In this document: positions 37,843 through 46,984 of the stretch, piece by piece
Layout of the letters: each line of letters opens with the position of its first letter
Position numbering within the stretch: position 1 is the stretch's first letter
NCBI GenBank assembly: GCA_030550095.1
Contig: JAUQQA010000004.1
Coordinates: 1 to 64,000 of the forward strand
Source of the DNA: Chloroflexota bacterium
GTDB lineage: Bacteria > Chloroflexota > Anaerolineae > J036 > Brachytrichaceae
Direction: 5' to 3'
DNA length: 64,000 nt
Notes under the pieces: model-generated
What the model was told of the DNA's origin: nothing
The model's input: only the letters and a program-made list of their open reading frames with translations
Databases searched by the model: none
Program-made: the position numbers and the translations under genes

Positions 37843-38484
37843 ATGAGCACCATCACACGCGAAGCGATTCTCGCTTGGTTGCGCGCCTACGCAGAAGTCA
37901 TCGCTGAGCAAAAAGACTTCCTCACCCAACTTGACATGGCGATCGGTGATGGCGATCATGGCGCCAACATGCACCGCGGCATGCAAGCCGTGCTGAGCAA
38001 GCTCAACGACGTTGCAAACCAAGACATCGGCACCATCTTTAGAACCGTCGCCATGACGTTGCTGAGCACGGTTGGCGGCGCCAGCGGGCCGCTCTACGGC
38101 ACGTTCTTCTTGCAAATGGCAAGCGTCGCCAACGGCAAGACAGCGCTGACGCCCGCAGAGTTCAGCGAGGCGCTGAAGCGCGGCATTGACGGCATCGTAG
38201 CTCGGGGTAAGGCAGCTCCTGGCGAGAAGACCATGATTGACGCGCTGTTGCCCGCCTTCGAGGCGTTGAAGTCGAGCCTCGACGCGGGAGCGAGCTTTGC
38301 GGAAGCCGTGCGCGCCAGCGCTGCCGCAGCTGCTGCCGGGCGCGATGCCACGATCCCCATGGTGGCGAAAAAGGGACGCGCCAGCTACCTCGGCGAGCGC
38401 AGCGCGGGTCACCAGGACCCCGGCGCCACCTCCTCGCATTTATTGCTTGAGACCGCAGCTCGCACACTGCCTGAGGCGTCCTAG
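37843..38484 (+). CDS. dhaL: Dihydroxyacetone kinase ADP-binding subunit DhaL
   Basis: In the PTS-linked pathway DhaL carries ADP that is rephosphorylated by DhaM and used by DhaK on dihydroxyacetone. The 213-aa protein has the magnesium/ADP motif MAIGDGDHGANMHRGM (about 28-43), STVGGASGPLYGTFF, and RASYLGERSAGHQDPGATSS near the C-terminus. All metal-binding Asp residues are present. The preceding gene is acs and the following is DhaM; no dhaK lies in the window, which is unusual because dhaK normally precedes dhaL. Its TAG stop is followed directly by the DhaM ATG. Confidence 0.93.
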   Translation: MSTITREAILAWLRAYAEVIAEQKDFLTQLDMAIGDGDHGANMHRGMQAVLSKLNDVANQDIGTIFRTVAMTLLSTVGGASGPLYGTFFLQMASVANGKTALTPAEFSEALKRGIDGIVARGKAAPGEKTMIDALLPAFEALKSSLDAGASFAEAVRASAAAAAAGRDATIPMVAKKGRASYLGERSAGHQDPGATSSHLLLETAARTLPEAS

Positions 38485-40881
38485 ATGGTCAGCCTGGTGC
38501 TTGTTTCGCACAGCCGCGCCCTTGCCGAGGGCGCGGCTGCTTTAGCGCGCGAGATGGGCGGCGATGTGCCCATCGCGCTCGCTGCTGGGCTTGACGATCC
38601 ACCCGGTGCCATCGGCACTGACGCAATGAAGGTATTAGCTGCTATCGAGCAGGTCTATTCTGAGGATGGCGTTGCAGTGCTGATGGATCTCGGTAGCGCC
38701 GTGCTCAGCGCTGAGACGGCGCTTGAGTTCCTCGACGAGGAACGCCGCGCGCGCGTGCGATTGTGCAACGCGCCTTTCGTCGAGGGCGCGATTGCGGCTG
38801 CAGCCCAGGCACGCATAGGCGCCTCGCTTGAGCAAGTGGTTGCAGAAGCAGAAGCGGCAGGGCGCGACAAGGGCATTGCGCCACAACAGCCCAGGTCACC
38901 CCACGAGGTCGCGGAACCCACTCCGCTTGCCGTGCCACCAGAAGGCACGTTGAAAGCACAGTTCACGTTGCCTAACGTGCTCGGCATCCATGCCCGACCC
39001 GCAGCGCGCATCGTTCAGATGCTCAGCACGCTGCAAGCCGAGGTCACGGTGCGCAACGTGACGCTAGGCAGTGCACCTGCAAACGCGCGCAGCCTCAACG
39101 CGCTTCTGCTGCTTGGCGCGCGCAAAGGACACGTTGTTGAAGTAAGCGCCGCTGGTCCAGATGCCGCACGCGTCTTAGACCAGTTCCAAGCGCTGATCGC
39201 GGAGAACCTCGGCGACCCACCAGAGGAAGGAGCAACCACAGGCGTTGTCTTAGCCGCGGTGCCCGAAGGCGCGCTGAAAGGCATTGCTGCATCACCTGGC
39301 GTTGCAATGGGGAAGGCGCACTGGCTACACCGCGCGACGCCGCAAGCACAGGCAGAAAGCCACGCCAACACCCCCCGCAATGCTGCTCACGAACGCCAAC
39401 GCCTGGAGCGCGCGCTGGCTCAAGCGCGTGAGCGCATCGCAGCGCTGAGCGAACACGTAGCGCGCGCACACGGCGCGAGCGCAGCAGCTATCTTCCAAGC
39501 ACACCTCTCCCTTCTCGACGATCCAGCACTCCGCGCCGAAGCCGAGCGCGCCCTCAGCGAGGGCTTCTCGGCAGAACAAGCGCTCCAGCGCGCAGCTGCG
39601 CAGCTTGCCGAGCCGCTTGCGCAGTCGGAAGATGCGCTCTTGCGTGCGCGCGCTGCCGACGTGAACGATGTAGTTCAGCAGGTGTTAGCTCAGCTTGCGC
39701 CCTCTGCCCTAGAGGAGCACCAACTCTCAGCAGACAACACGCCGCTTGTGCTGTGCGCTGAGGCGTTCGCGCCCTCTGAAGTAGCACGCTTACCAGCAAA
39801 CGTTGTTGCGCTTTGCGCAGTGGGCGATAGCGCCGTGAGCCATGCAGCGATCTTGGCGCGCGCAGCGGGTGTGCCTGCGGTGTTTGGCGTAGGTGAAGCG
39901 CTGCGCACAGTTGGCGATGGACACACCCTTATCGTTGACGGCGACGGTGGTTTTGTGCTCGCCGCCCCTTCTGCCACACTGCAAGCACACTACGCAGAGC
40001 GCCTTGCGCAGCGTGATCAGCAGCGCCGTGCTGCACAACAAGCCGCGCATCTCCCTGCACAGACGCGCAGCGGCAAGCGCGTCGAGGTTGCCGCCAACAT
40101 CGGCAGCTTAGAGGACGCGCAGCGAGCGCTCGAGCAGGGCGCGGATGGGGTTGGCTTGTTTCGCACAGAGTTCCTGTTTCTGGACCGCACAGCGCCACCC
40201 GACGAAGAGGAACAGTATCATGCTTACCGCGCCATTGCCGCGTTGCTACAAGGTCGGCGTCTGGTGGTGCGCACGCTGGACGTAGGGGGTGATAAGCCAT
40301 TGGCTTGGCTAGCGCTGCCCAAGGAGAACAATCCGTTTCTTGGGCTGCGCGGGCTGCGGTTGTGCTTGGCGCGTCCCGAAGTCTTTCAGGTTCAGCTACG
40401 AGCGTTGGCGCGTGTGGCGTGTGAGTTCCCGTTGCACGTGATGTTCCCGATGGTGAGCACGCTGGAAGAATGGCGTGCAGCGCGCGCGATGTGGGAGGAA
40501 GTTGCGGCGCCGCTCGGTGCACGTGCGGCTTTGGGGATCATGGTAGAGACACCAGCCGCTGCTTTGCAAGCAGAACTGTTTGCGCCTGAGGTGGATTTCT
40601 TCTCGGTGGGCACCAACGACTTGACGCAGTACGTCTTCGCAGCGGAGCGCGGCAACCCAGCTCTAGCGCATCTCAACGATGCGTTTCATCCTGTGGTGCT
40701 TGCGCTGATCGAACGTGTGTGCCAAGCAGCACATGCGCACGGCAAGTGGGTGGGGGTATGCGGAGAGCTAGGTGCTGACACGCGTGCAATTCCCGCGCTG
40801 GTTGCGCTCGGCGTGGACGAATTGAGCGTGGCGCCAGCGGCGGTTGCACGCGTCAAACAGACCATCCGCGCATTGCCCTAG
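38485..40881 (+). CDS. dhaM: Multiphosphoryl transfer protein: DhaM EIIA - HPr - Enzyme I fusion
   Basis: A 798-aa protein that passes phosphate from phosphoenolpyruvate to DhaL. Order: a mannose-family EIIA domain (about 1-130, with LVLVSHSRALAEGAA, His9), an HPr domain (about 150-240, with LGIHARPAARIV, active His), and Enzyme I (about 255-798). Enzyme I has the phospho-His loop GDSAVSHAAILARAAGVPAVFG, the PEP-binding FLGLRGLRLCLARPEVF, and GIMVETPAAA, FFSVGTNDLTQYVFAAERGNP and WVGVCGELGADTRAIPALVALG with the catalytic Cys. Every expected active residue is present, so no separate HPr or EI is needed. The start is contiguous with the dhaL stop. Confidence 0.94.
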   Translation: MVSLVLVSHSRALAEGAAALAREMGGDVPIALAAGLDDPPGAIGTDAMKVLAAIEQVYSEDGVAVLMDLGSAVLSAETALEFLDEERRARVRLCNAPFVEGAIAAAAQARIGASLEQVVAEAEAAGRDKGIAPQQPRSPHEVAEPTPLAVPPEGTLKAQFTLPNVLGIHARPAARIVQMLSTLQAEVTVRNVTLGSAPANARSLNALLLLGARKGHVVEVSAAGPDAARVLDQFQALIAENLGDPPEEGATTGVVLAAVPEGALKGIAASPGVAMGKAHWLHRATPQAQAESHANTPRNAAHERQRLERALAQARERIAALSEHVARAHGASAAAIFQAHLSLLDDPALRAEAERALSEGFSAEQALQRAAAQLAEPLAQSEDALLRARAADVNDVVQQVLAQLAPSALEEHQLSADNTPLVLCAEAFAPSEVARLPANVVALCAVGDSAVSHAAILARAAGVPAVFGVGEALRTVGDGHTLIVDGDGGFVLAAPSATLQAHYAERLAQRDQQRRAAQQAAHLPAQTRSGKRVEVAANIGSLEDAQRALEQGADGVGLFRTEFLFLDRTAPPDEEEQYHAYRAIAALLQGRRLVVRTLDVGGDKPLAWLALPKENNPFLGLRGLRLCLARPEVFQVQLRALARVACEFPLHVMFPMVSTLEEWRAARAMWEEVAAPLGARAALGIMVETPAAALQAELFAPEVDFFSVGTNDLTQYVFAAERGNPALAHLNDAFHPVVLALIERVCQAAHAHGKWVGVCGELGADTRAIPALVALGVDELSVAPAAVARVKQTIRALP

Positions 40882-40891
40882 CTGCGGCGTC

Positions 40892-42265
40892 TCAAAACGC
40901 GCCGCGTCCTTTGATCACCGCAGGGATGGTGCGCAGCAAGATGAAGATATCGAGCCAAAGGGAGTAGTTGCGGATGTAGTAGAGGTCATCCTCCACATGC
41001 TCGTGCATTGGGCGCTCACTGCGGCCGTTGATCTGCCACCATCCGGTCATGCCAGGGGGCACAGCGAAGCGACGACGCTGCCAAGGTTGGTAACGTTCGA
41101 CCAGCCAGGGGAGCTCAGGGCGCGGGCCGACCAGGCTCATCTCGCCTTTTAGCACGTTGAAGAGCTGCGGCAGTTCATCGAGGCTGAAGCGCCGAAGCCA
41201 ACGCCCAAGCCGGGTCACGCGCGGGTCATTGCGGCGTTTGTGTGGCACGCCGCTGGGTGGCTGCTGTGGTGCATCAACGTACATCGTGCGGAACTTGTAC
41301 ATGCCGAACGGGCGTCCGCCCTCGCCGATGCGCTCTTGCTTGATCAGCGCTGGGCCTGGCGAATCGAGGCGGATGAGCACGCCGATCAGTAGCATGAGCG
41401 GCGCAGTGACCACAAGCGTGAGCGAACCGATGATGAGGTCCATCAGCCGCTTGAGCGCGCGGTTGAAGCTGTCGTCGAGTGGCGAGTGACGCAGCCGCAG
41501 CAGTGGTACGCCGTTTAGGTCCTCGACGCGCGTGGTGAACCAAGCAAGGTCAAGCACGTCAGGCACCAGGCTGATCTGCACAGGGAAAGGTTCGAGGGCT
41601 TGGACGAGAGCCAACAACTGGTTATAGGCGCTGCGCCGTAGCGCGAAGATCACCTCAGTCACGCTACCTTGGCTAACGAGGTTTGTAAGATCCTGGGTGC
41701 TCCCGACAACAGCAAAGCCTTCGAAGCTACCGCTTGGAGCCAGCGCGTCATCCACGAAGCCAATCACATGCACCTTTTTGCCGGTCTTGCTAAGCTGCCG
41801 TGCAATGTTCAAGCCGAGCGACGTTGCACCCACAATCAGCACCGAACTGGGCTTGGTGTTGCGTGCTCTCAACGCATGGTGAACCGAGTGGGTCATCAAG
41901 AGAAAGGCAAAACTAAGCCCACTAAACAACAAGAACTTCTGAGGTGGTAACACTTGCGGGAAAAAGTAGAGAAAGCTTGCAACCAGCACAAGTGCAAGAA
42001 AGTTTGCTTTAAACAGAGCACGCAGCTCTTCGAACAAGGTTGAGCTGCGAATCCAACACGAATCACCACGCACCAGAGCAAGCCCCCAAAACAGTCCAAC
42101 CATTGCGTACAGCCCCCACTCCACCGTTAGCGCTCCTCTGTCTAGCGAGGGTTGTGCGTAAACGGCCAAGGACAATGCCAGAAGAACAAGAGCTAAGTCA
42201 AAGAAGAACAAACCGACGCTCCAACGGTTAGCCCGATGCTGGTATGTGGTGTTACCCTGTTCCAT
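40892..42265 (-). CDS. Undecaprenyl-phosphate sugar-1-phosphate transferase (exopolysaccharide initiation)
   Basis: A 457-aa polyprenol-phosphate hexose-1-phosphate transferase of the WcaJ/PssA type that starts polysaccharide synthesis at the inner membrane. About four N-terminal membrane helices are followed by a nucleotide-binding-like domain (SVLIVGATSLGLNIARQL), another membrane helix (ALKRLMDLIIGSLTLVVTAPLMLLIGVLIRL), and the bacterial sugar-transferase domain with KFRTM, RRFSLDELPQLFNVLKGEMSLVGPRPE and the end WWQINGRSE. The donor sugar cannot be told. The promoter is at 42357-42385. Confidence 0.93.
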   Translation of the reverse strand: MEQGNTTYQHRANRWSVGLFFFDLALVLLALSLAVYAQPSLDRGALTVEWGLYAMVGLFWGLALVRGDSCWIRSSTLFEELRALFKANFLALVLVASFLYFFPQVLPPQKFLLFSGLSFAFLLMTHSVHHALRARNTKPSSVLIVGATSLGLNIARQLSKTGKKVHVIGFVDDALAPSGSFEGFAVVGSTQDLTNLVSQGSVTEVIFALRRSAYNQLLALVQALEPFPVQISLVPDVLDLAWFTTRVEDLNGVPLLRLRHSPLDDSFNRALKRLMDLIIGSLTLVVTAPLMLLIGVLIRLDSPGPALIKQERIGEGGRPFGMYKFRTMYVDAPQQPPSGVPHKRRNDPRVTRLGRWLRRFSLDELPQLFNVLKGEMSLVGPRPELPWLVERYQPWQRRRFAVPPGMTGWWQINGRSERPMHEHVEDDLYYIRNYSLWLDIFILLRTIPAVIKGRGAF

Positions 42266-42356
42266 AGGTTGTCATTTCGGGTAAAGCGAACTTCTTTGCG
42301 TTCCCCCCTAAGTGCAGCGATGCGCAACTGCGAAGACATCGGGAGGTGCTGTCTGG

Positions 42357-42385
42357 ATTCTAGTGCTCATAGGAGCACGCGACAA
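42357..42385 (-). promoter_or_regulatory. Promoter of the sugar-phosphate transferase gene with dyad in the spacer
   Basis: On the minus strand TTGTCG (42385-42380) and TAGAAT (42362-42357) are separated by 17 bp, a good sigma-70 spacing. The spacer is almost filled by the inverted repeat GTGCTC-ATAG-GAGCAC (42363-42378), a possible operator. The leader to the ATG would be about 84 nt. Confidence 0.55.
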
Positions 42386-42469
42386 GGTTGAGCAAACGAT
42401 TTCAAAGAGCATTTGCACGGATTCGTGCTGGTACTGAGTCGGCACTACCTGCAAAAGCTGCTCCACCCG

Positions 42470-42475
42470 TAGAAT
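42470..42475 (+). promoter_or_regulatory. -10 box of the polysaccharide deacetylase gene
   Basis: TAGAAT ends 11 nt before the ATG at 42487, giving a leader of about 4 nt. It supports ATG 42487 over the longer frame that begins at 42388. Confidence 0.5.
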
Positions 42476-42486
42476 CCCTCCACGCG

Positions 42487-43341
42487 ATGACCGGAAAGCA
42501 ATGGTCGCGACGGTGCTTTCTTGCATTAGCAAGCGCAGCACTGCTCAGCGCGCTGCGTGCGCGATCATCGTACGCACAACGGCTGCCGCCCGAGGACGAC
42601 CCACGCGCACTCCTCCGCCCAACACCACGACCGCGCCCGCCTTTGCGCGCGCGTGTGCCTATTTTGATGTATCACTACATCTCTGCGCCGCCTACGCCCA
42701 ACGACCGCCTGCGCTACAACCTGAGCGTGCCGCCTGCGGAATTCGAGCTGCACCTCGACATGCTCCAACGCTTAGGATACACCACCATCAGCCTCTACGA
42801 CCTCTACGCGCATCTCAAAGACGGCGCGCCGTTACCGCCAAAGCCCGTTGTGCTCACTTTCGACGACGGCTACCTCGATGCCTACACTGAGGCCTTCCCA
42901 CGCCTCAAGGCACGCAAGATGACCGGCACATTTTTCATCGTCACGGACTTCATCAACTTTAGAAACCCAAACCACCTCACCTGGGCAATGGCACGCGAGA
43001 TGGCAGAAGCCGGGATGAGCATTGAGCCACACTCACGCACGCACCCCGACCTGCGCAACCGTAGCCACAATTTCCTCGTGTGGGAAATCTTGGGTCCCAT
43101 CGAGCAGATCACCTACTACGCCTATGGCGAGCGCCGCCGCCCGCGCTTCTTCTGCTACCCATCAGGGCAGTATGATGATCACGTCATTCGCTTTCTCAAA
43201 ACAGTGGACATTTGGGCAGCAGTGACCACACAACCTGGTCTGGTGCACACGCTACAAAACGCGTACACATGGTCACGTCAGCGCGTGCTGCCTGGGATGA
43301 ACGCTAAGCAGTTCGCCCGCTTACTTGGAGAGTCGGTGTAA
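42487..43341 (+). CDS. Exported polysaccharide deacetylase (NodB-type)
   Basis: A 284-aa protein with a twin-arginine-like export signal (SRRCFLALASAALLSAL) followed by a Pro-rich segment. The NodB deacetylase domain has ILMYHYISAPPTPNDRLRY, the metal and catalytic Asp pair in VVLTFDDGYLDAYTEA (about 120), FFIVTDFINF, and the metal His in IEPHSRTHPDL (about 180). It probably deacetylates an exported amino-sugar polymer. The neighbouring divergent gene starts polysaccharide synthesis, so both may serve the same polymer. Confidence 0.9.
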   Translation: MTGKQWSRRCFLALASAALLSALRARSSYAQRLPPEDDPRALLRPTPRPRPPLRARVPILMYHYISAPPTPNDRLRYNLSVPPAEFELHLDMLQRLGYTTISLYDLYAHLKDGAPLPPKPVVLTFDDGYLDAYTEAFPRLKARKMTGTFFIVTDFINFRNPNHLTWAMAREMAEAGMSIEPHSRTHPDLRNRSHNFLVWEILGPIEQITYYAYGERRRPRFFCYPSGQYDDHVIRFLKTVDIWAAVTTQPGLVHTLQNAYTWSRQRVLPGMNAKQFARLLGESV

Positions 43342-43355
43342 AAAGCAAGCCCGCC

Positions 43356-45170
43356 ATGCCCATTCGCATCTTGCCCGATGAAGTCGTGGCGCGCATCGCT
43401 GCTGGCGAAGTCGTGGAGCGGCCGGCCTCTGTTGTGAAAGAGCTGGTGGAGAACGCAATTGACGCCGGCGCCAGTGAAATCCGCGTGGAGTGCCTCGAAG
43501 GCGGCAAGCGGCTAATCCGCGTCACGGACAACGGCAGCGGCATTCGCAGCGACGAAGTGGCGCTTGCGTTCGCGCATCATGCCACCAGCAAGTTGCGCTC
43601 AGCAGACGACCTCGCCGAAATTCGAACGCTAGGGTTTCGCGGCGAGGCGCTCGCAAGCATCGCGGCAGTAGCGCAGGTGACGTGTCTCACGCGACATGTT
43701 GAGGAGAACCTCGGCACACTTGTGCGCCTCGAGCAGGGGCACGTGGTGAGCGAGTCACGCGTGGGGCGCGCACCAGGCACGACGATGACCGTCGAGCACC
43801 TCTTCGCCGCGGTGCCTGCACGCCTCAAGTTCCTCAAGACCACCCAAACTGAGCGCGGTCACATTGACGCGCTGCTCACTCGCTACGCCCTCGCGTACCC
43901 GCACATCCGCTTTGCGTTGCTCCACGAAGGAAAACTTGTGTTTCAGTCGAGCGGCAATGGCAACTTACGAGATGTGCTTGTGGCGGTGTACGGCGCCGAG
44001 ATGGCAGCGAACATGGTGCCCGTGGAAGGCGAGCACGACGCGATGCGCGTGTGGGGCTTCGCAGCGTTGCCTTCGCTCGATCACGCGAACCGCAGCAAGA
44101 TCACACTCTTCGTGAACGGGCGACCCGTGCAAGACGCCAAGCTCGGCTACGCCGTGATTCAGGCGTATCACACGCTGCTGATGACCGGGCGCTACCCCAT
44201 TGCCGTTATCATGGTGCAGCTCCCGCCGAGCGAGGTGGATGTGAACGTGCACCCCGCGAAGGCGGAGGTGCGCTTTCGCGACCCCGATGCAGTGTTTAGC
44301 CTGGTGCAGCGCGCCGTGCGCAAGGCGTTGCTCGACCATCTCCAGCCCACGCCGATTCACCTTTCGACCTCATCACGCATCCCGCAACCGCCCGAGGAAC
44401 GGATTGAGTCCGCCGAGCAGCGAACCGCTGCACCTGCATCTCCTGCGCAAGCGTTACCCACAGCCCAGCAACCTCCGCTGCGCGGCAGCGAGGCGTGGGA
44501 ACAGGTCGGCATCCCTAAGCAAACACAACGTCCGCCGGAACCGACGCATGACGCCCTTAGGCTTCCCGGTGTGCGCGCCGAGGTGAATGCACTGCCGGCG
44601 CTGCGCGTGCTCGGGCAGCTGGCGCAAACTTACATCCTCGCCGAAGGGCCAGAGGGGCTTTACCTGATTGACCAGCACGCTGCGCACGAGCGCATCCTAT
44701 GGGAGCGCTTGTTGGCGCAGCGCGAATTGGGCGCAGTGGAGTCGCAGGCGTTGCTCGACCCGGTTGTGGTCACGCTGCCCATGGAGAGCGCGGCGCTGCT
44801 CGAGGAAAACGCGCCGATGCTGCGCGACCTCGGCTTCGAGGTCGAACCCTTTGGGAACAACACGTTCCTCGTGCGCAGCGTGCCAGCCATCATGATCCAA
44901 GACGACATCAGCGCTGCAGTGCGCGAGATCGTCGCCGATCTTGAGAGCAACGAACCTGTGCTGCGGCGAGAGCTTGAGGCGCGCGTGTTGCGGCGCGTGT
45001 GCAAGCGCATGGCCATCAAAGCGGGGCGTGTGCTTTCGTTTGCTGAGATGCAAGCGCTGGTGCGCGACCTCGAGGCGTGCGAGTCGCCGCGCACGTGCCC
45101 TCACGGGCGCCCCACCATGATTCATCTCGGGTTGACGCAGCTGGAGAAAGCGTTCGGTCGTTTGGGCTAA
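43356..45170 (+). CDS. mutL: DNA mismatch repair protein MutL (endonuclease type)
   Basis: Couples MutS mismatch recognition to strand excision. The 604-aa protein has a GHKL ATPase head: VARIAAGEVVERPASVVKELVENAIDAGA, VTDNGSGI, IRTLGFRGEALASIAAVA and the HPAKAEVRFRD segment. A Pro/Gln-rich linker (about 330-410) joins the C-terminal domain, which has DQHAAHERILWERL (about 440), the metal-binding motif of MutL endonucleases, plus RVCKRMAIKAG and CPHGRPTM. mutS is not in the window. Its last four bases overlap the convergent HAD gene. Confidence 0.96.
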   Translation: MPIRILPDEVVARIAAGEVVERPASVVKELVENAIDAGASEIRVECLEGGKRLIRVTDNGSGIRSDEVALAFAHHATSKLRSADDLAEIRTLGFRGEALASIAAVAQVTCLTRHVEENLGTLVRLEQGHVVSESRVGRAPGTTMTVEHLFAAVPARLKFLKTTQTERGHIDALLTRYALAYPHIRFALLHEGKLVFQSSGNGNLRDVLVAVYGAEMAANMVPVEGEHDAMRVWGFAALPSLDHANRSKITLFVNGRPVQDAKLGYAVIQAYHTLLMTGRYPIAVIMVQLPPSEVDVNVHPAKAEVRFRDPDAVFSLVQRAVRKALLDHLQPTPIHLSTSSRIPQPPEERIESAEQRTAAPASPAQALPTAQQPPLRGSEAWEQVGIPKQTQRPPEPTHDALRLPGVRAEVNALPALRVLGQLAQTYILAEGPEGLYLIDQHAAHERILWERLLAQRELGAVESQALLDPVVVTLPMESAALLEENAPMLRDLGFEVEPFGNNTFLVRSVPAIMIQDDISAAVREIVADLESNEPVLRRELEARVLRRVCKRMAIKAGRVLSFAEMQALVRDLEACESPRTCPHGRPTMIHLGLTQLEKAFGRLG

Positions 45171-45886
45171 GCACCGAGCGGCTCTGCCCACTCGCGCGTC
45201 GGGATCAGCGCTAGCACCTCGCGCAGCCGCTTCACACGGCGCGTGTAGTAGCGCTCGAACACATCGCGTGGGTCCACCAAGATCGCGTCCATGCCGATGT
45301 TCAGCGGGCCCACCACGTCGGCAAAGAAGTTGTCGCCGATGTAGATCGCCTCTTCGGGGTCCAAGCCGCCCGCCAGCTCGAGCGCGCGGTAGAAGATGCG
45401 CGGGTCAGGTTTGTAACAGCCAGCCTCGCCCGCAGAAAGCGTGAAATCAAAGAACGCCTCAAAGCCATACTGCGCCACGATCGGCTGCAATGGCTCTTCG
45501 CGGTTGGAGACCAAGCCGAGGATGTAACCTGCCTGCTTGAGCTGCGTGAGCACGGGGCGCGTATCGGCGAACACCACATCCTGCGGCTCGTAGTGCTCGA
45601 AGAAGTCTTGGATGCGCTGCGCGCAGTCCTCGCAATTGCGCACGTTCATCGCGTTGAGCAGGATCTGGTTGTAGTTCACCCAAAAGCTGCGCTTGTCGTA
45701 GCGCGCGAGGTCCACATCGGCTTGTGCGCTTGCCCAGTAGCGGTGTGCCTCGCGCTCGCAGATTTTGATCTGTCGCTCGGTGAGCTGAATGCCCACGCGA
45801 CCCGCATACTCGACAAACGCCTCGAAGCCTTCAGGCTGGTTCGCCCGCAAGGTTCCATCCAGGTCAAAAATCACGGCTTTGATCAT
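45167..45886 (-). CDS. HAD-family hydrolase
   Basis: A 239-aa phosphatase of the haloacid dehalogenase superfamily. It shows motif I (MIKAVIFDLDGTL), motif II (LGLVSNREEPLQPIV), motif III (CYKPDPRIFYRALEL) and motif IV (AIYIGDNFFADVVGPLNIGMDAILVD). An alpha-helical cap lies between motifs I and II. The sequence resembles nucleotide or sugar phosphatases of the YjjG/Gph type, but the substrate is unknown. ATG 45886 is used because TACACT (45898-45903) lies 11 nt upstream on the same strand. Confidence 0.88.
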   Translation of the reverse strand: MIKAVIFDLDGTLRANQPEGFEAFVEYAGRVGIQLTERQIKICEREAHRYWASAQADVDLARYDKRSFWVNYNQILLNAMNVRNCEDCAQRIQDFFEHYEPQDVVFADTRPVLTQLKQAGYILGLVSNREEPLQPIVAQYGFEAFFDFTLSAGEAGCYKPDPRIFYRALELAGGLDPEEAIYIGDNFFADVVGPLNIGMDAILVDPRDVFERYYTRRVKRLREVLALIPTREWAEPLGA

Positions 45887-45935
45887 GGCTGTCGTGCAGT
45901 GTAGCAGCCTTGGCGTGGCACAATTGCAAGCCGCC

Positions 45936-46778
45936 GTGAACCTCATTCGACCCGACGACCTTGCGCTTGTTGTGGATGCGCGCGGCAAGGCTCACGTGAT
46001 CAAACTGCGACCTGGCGCGCGCTTCGAGACCCATCACGGCTTCATACCCCATGACGCGGTGATCGGACAACCATGGGGGTGTGTAGTTGAATCCTCGCTT
46101 GGGCATCCGTATCTTTTCGTGCAGCCAAGCATCGCTGACCTCATCACACACATCAAGCGCAGCTCACAGGTGATCTACCCAAAGGACAGCGCCTACATCC
46201 TGATGCGCCTCAATGTGCGCCCGGGCGCGCGCGTGTTGGAGTGTGGCTGCGGCAGCGGCGGTTTAACAACAGCGCTGGCGAGCGCCGTAGGACCCACAGG
46301 ACACGTGTTCTCGCAAGATGTGCGCGAGGATTTCATCGCGCTCGCGCAGCGCAACCTCGAGCGCGTCGGCTTGGCGCAACGCGTCACCTTCTTGCGCGGC
46401 GACTGCGCGCAGGGCTTTCTCGTGTCTGAGCCAGTGGACGCCGTGTTTTTGGATCTGCCCGCGCCGGAGTTGTGCGTGGCGCAGGCGCGCGCCGTGCTCA
46501 AGGACGGCGGCTTCTTCGGCTCGCTGGTGCCCACGACCAACCAGGTTGTCAACCTGCTGCGCGCGCTTGAGCGCGCCCGCTTTGGCTTACTTGAGGTGGA
46601 AGAGCTCCTGCTGCGGCGCTACAAGCCTGTGCCTGACCGATTGCGCCCGCAAGATCGCATGGTGGCGCACACAGGCTATCTGATCTTCGCGCGCGCGATC
46701 GTCACCGCATTGCCCCAAGCACAACCCACCCAAGAAGACGACGATGCACACATGGACGCACCAGACGAGACAACGTAA
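45936..46778 (+). CDS. trmI: tRNA (adenine-58-N1)-methyltransferase
   Basis: A 280-aa class I SAM methyltransferase of the TrmI family, which methylates A58 in the T loop and helps thermostability. It has an N-terminal beta domain (ALVVDARGKAHVIKLRPG), the PKDSAYILMRLNVRPGARVLECGCGSGGLTTALA SAM-binding region (GxGxG), DVREDFIALAQRNL and VDAVFLDLPAPELCVAQARAVLKDGG, with the catalytic Asp in FLDLPAP. The start GTG 45936 (VNLIRPDD) is uncertain; ATGs further upstream would overlap the divergent HAD promoter. metH follows after a terminator. Confidence 0.85.
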   Translation: MNLIRPDDLALVVDARGKAHVIKLRPGARFETHHGFIPHDAVIGQPWGCVVESSLGHPYLFVQPSIADLITHIKRSSQVIYPKDSAYILMRLNVRPGARVLECGCGSGGLTTALASAVGPTGHVFSQDVREDFIALAQRNLERVGLAQRVTFLRGDCAQGFLVSEPVDAVFLDLPAPELCVAQARAVLKDGGFFGSLVPTTNQVVNLLRALERARFGLLEVEELLLRRYKPVPDRLRPQDRMVAHTGYLIFARAIVTALPQAQPTQEDDDAHMDAPDETT

Positions 46779-46907
46779 ACAATGCCCCAGCATGACCTTA
46801 CCAGACACCGCCAACATCTCCAGCCCTGGACCAAATGTCGCGTTCCTCGCAGCCGCGTCTACGTGCCCATCGTGCGCCGCTAGCGGCAAAATCCCCCGCC
46901 ATGGACT

Positions 46908-46950
46908 TTCAACACCCGAGGTGGGCAACCTGCCTCGGGTGTTGAACTTT
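46908..46950 (+). terminator. Rho-independent terminator between trmI and metH
   Basis: TTCAACACCCGAGG (46908-46921) and CCTCGGGTGTTGAA (46933-46946) form a perfect 14-bp stem with an 11-nt loop, followed by CTTTCT. It should end trmI transcripts before the metH promoter. The rest of the 206-bp gap holds nothing I can identify. Confidence 0.75.
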
Positions 46951-46971
46951 CTCCCCAAACGGTCAGCGCAC

Positions 46972-46977
46972 TAGAAT
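46972..46977 (+). promoter_or_regulatory. -10 box of metH, leaderless type
   Basis: TAGAAT ends 7 nt before the ATG at 46985. With so little leader there is no room for a SAM or cobalamin riboswitch in front of metH. Confidence 0.6.
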
Positions 46978-46984
46978 TGCCGCT

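Noticed and set aside
46779-46984. SAM or cobalamin riboswitch in front of metH
   Set aside because: The -10 box TAGAAT ends 7 nt before the start codon, and the only hairpin has a terminator form for trmI; no riboswitch core is visible.
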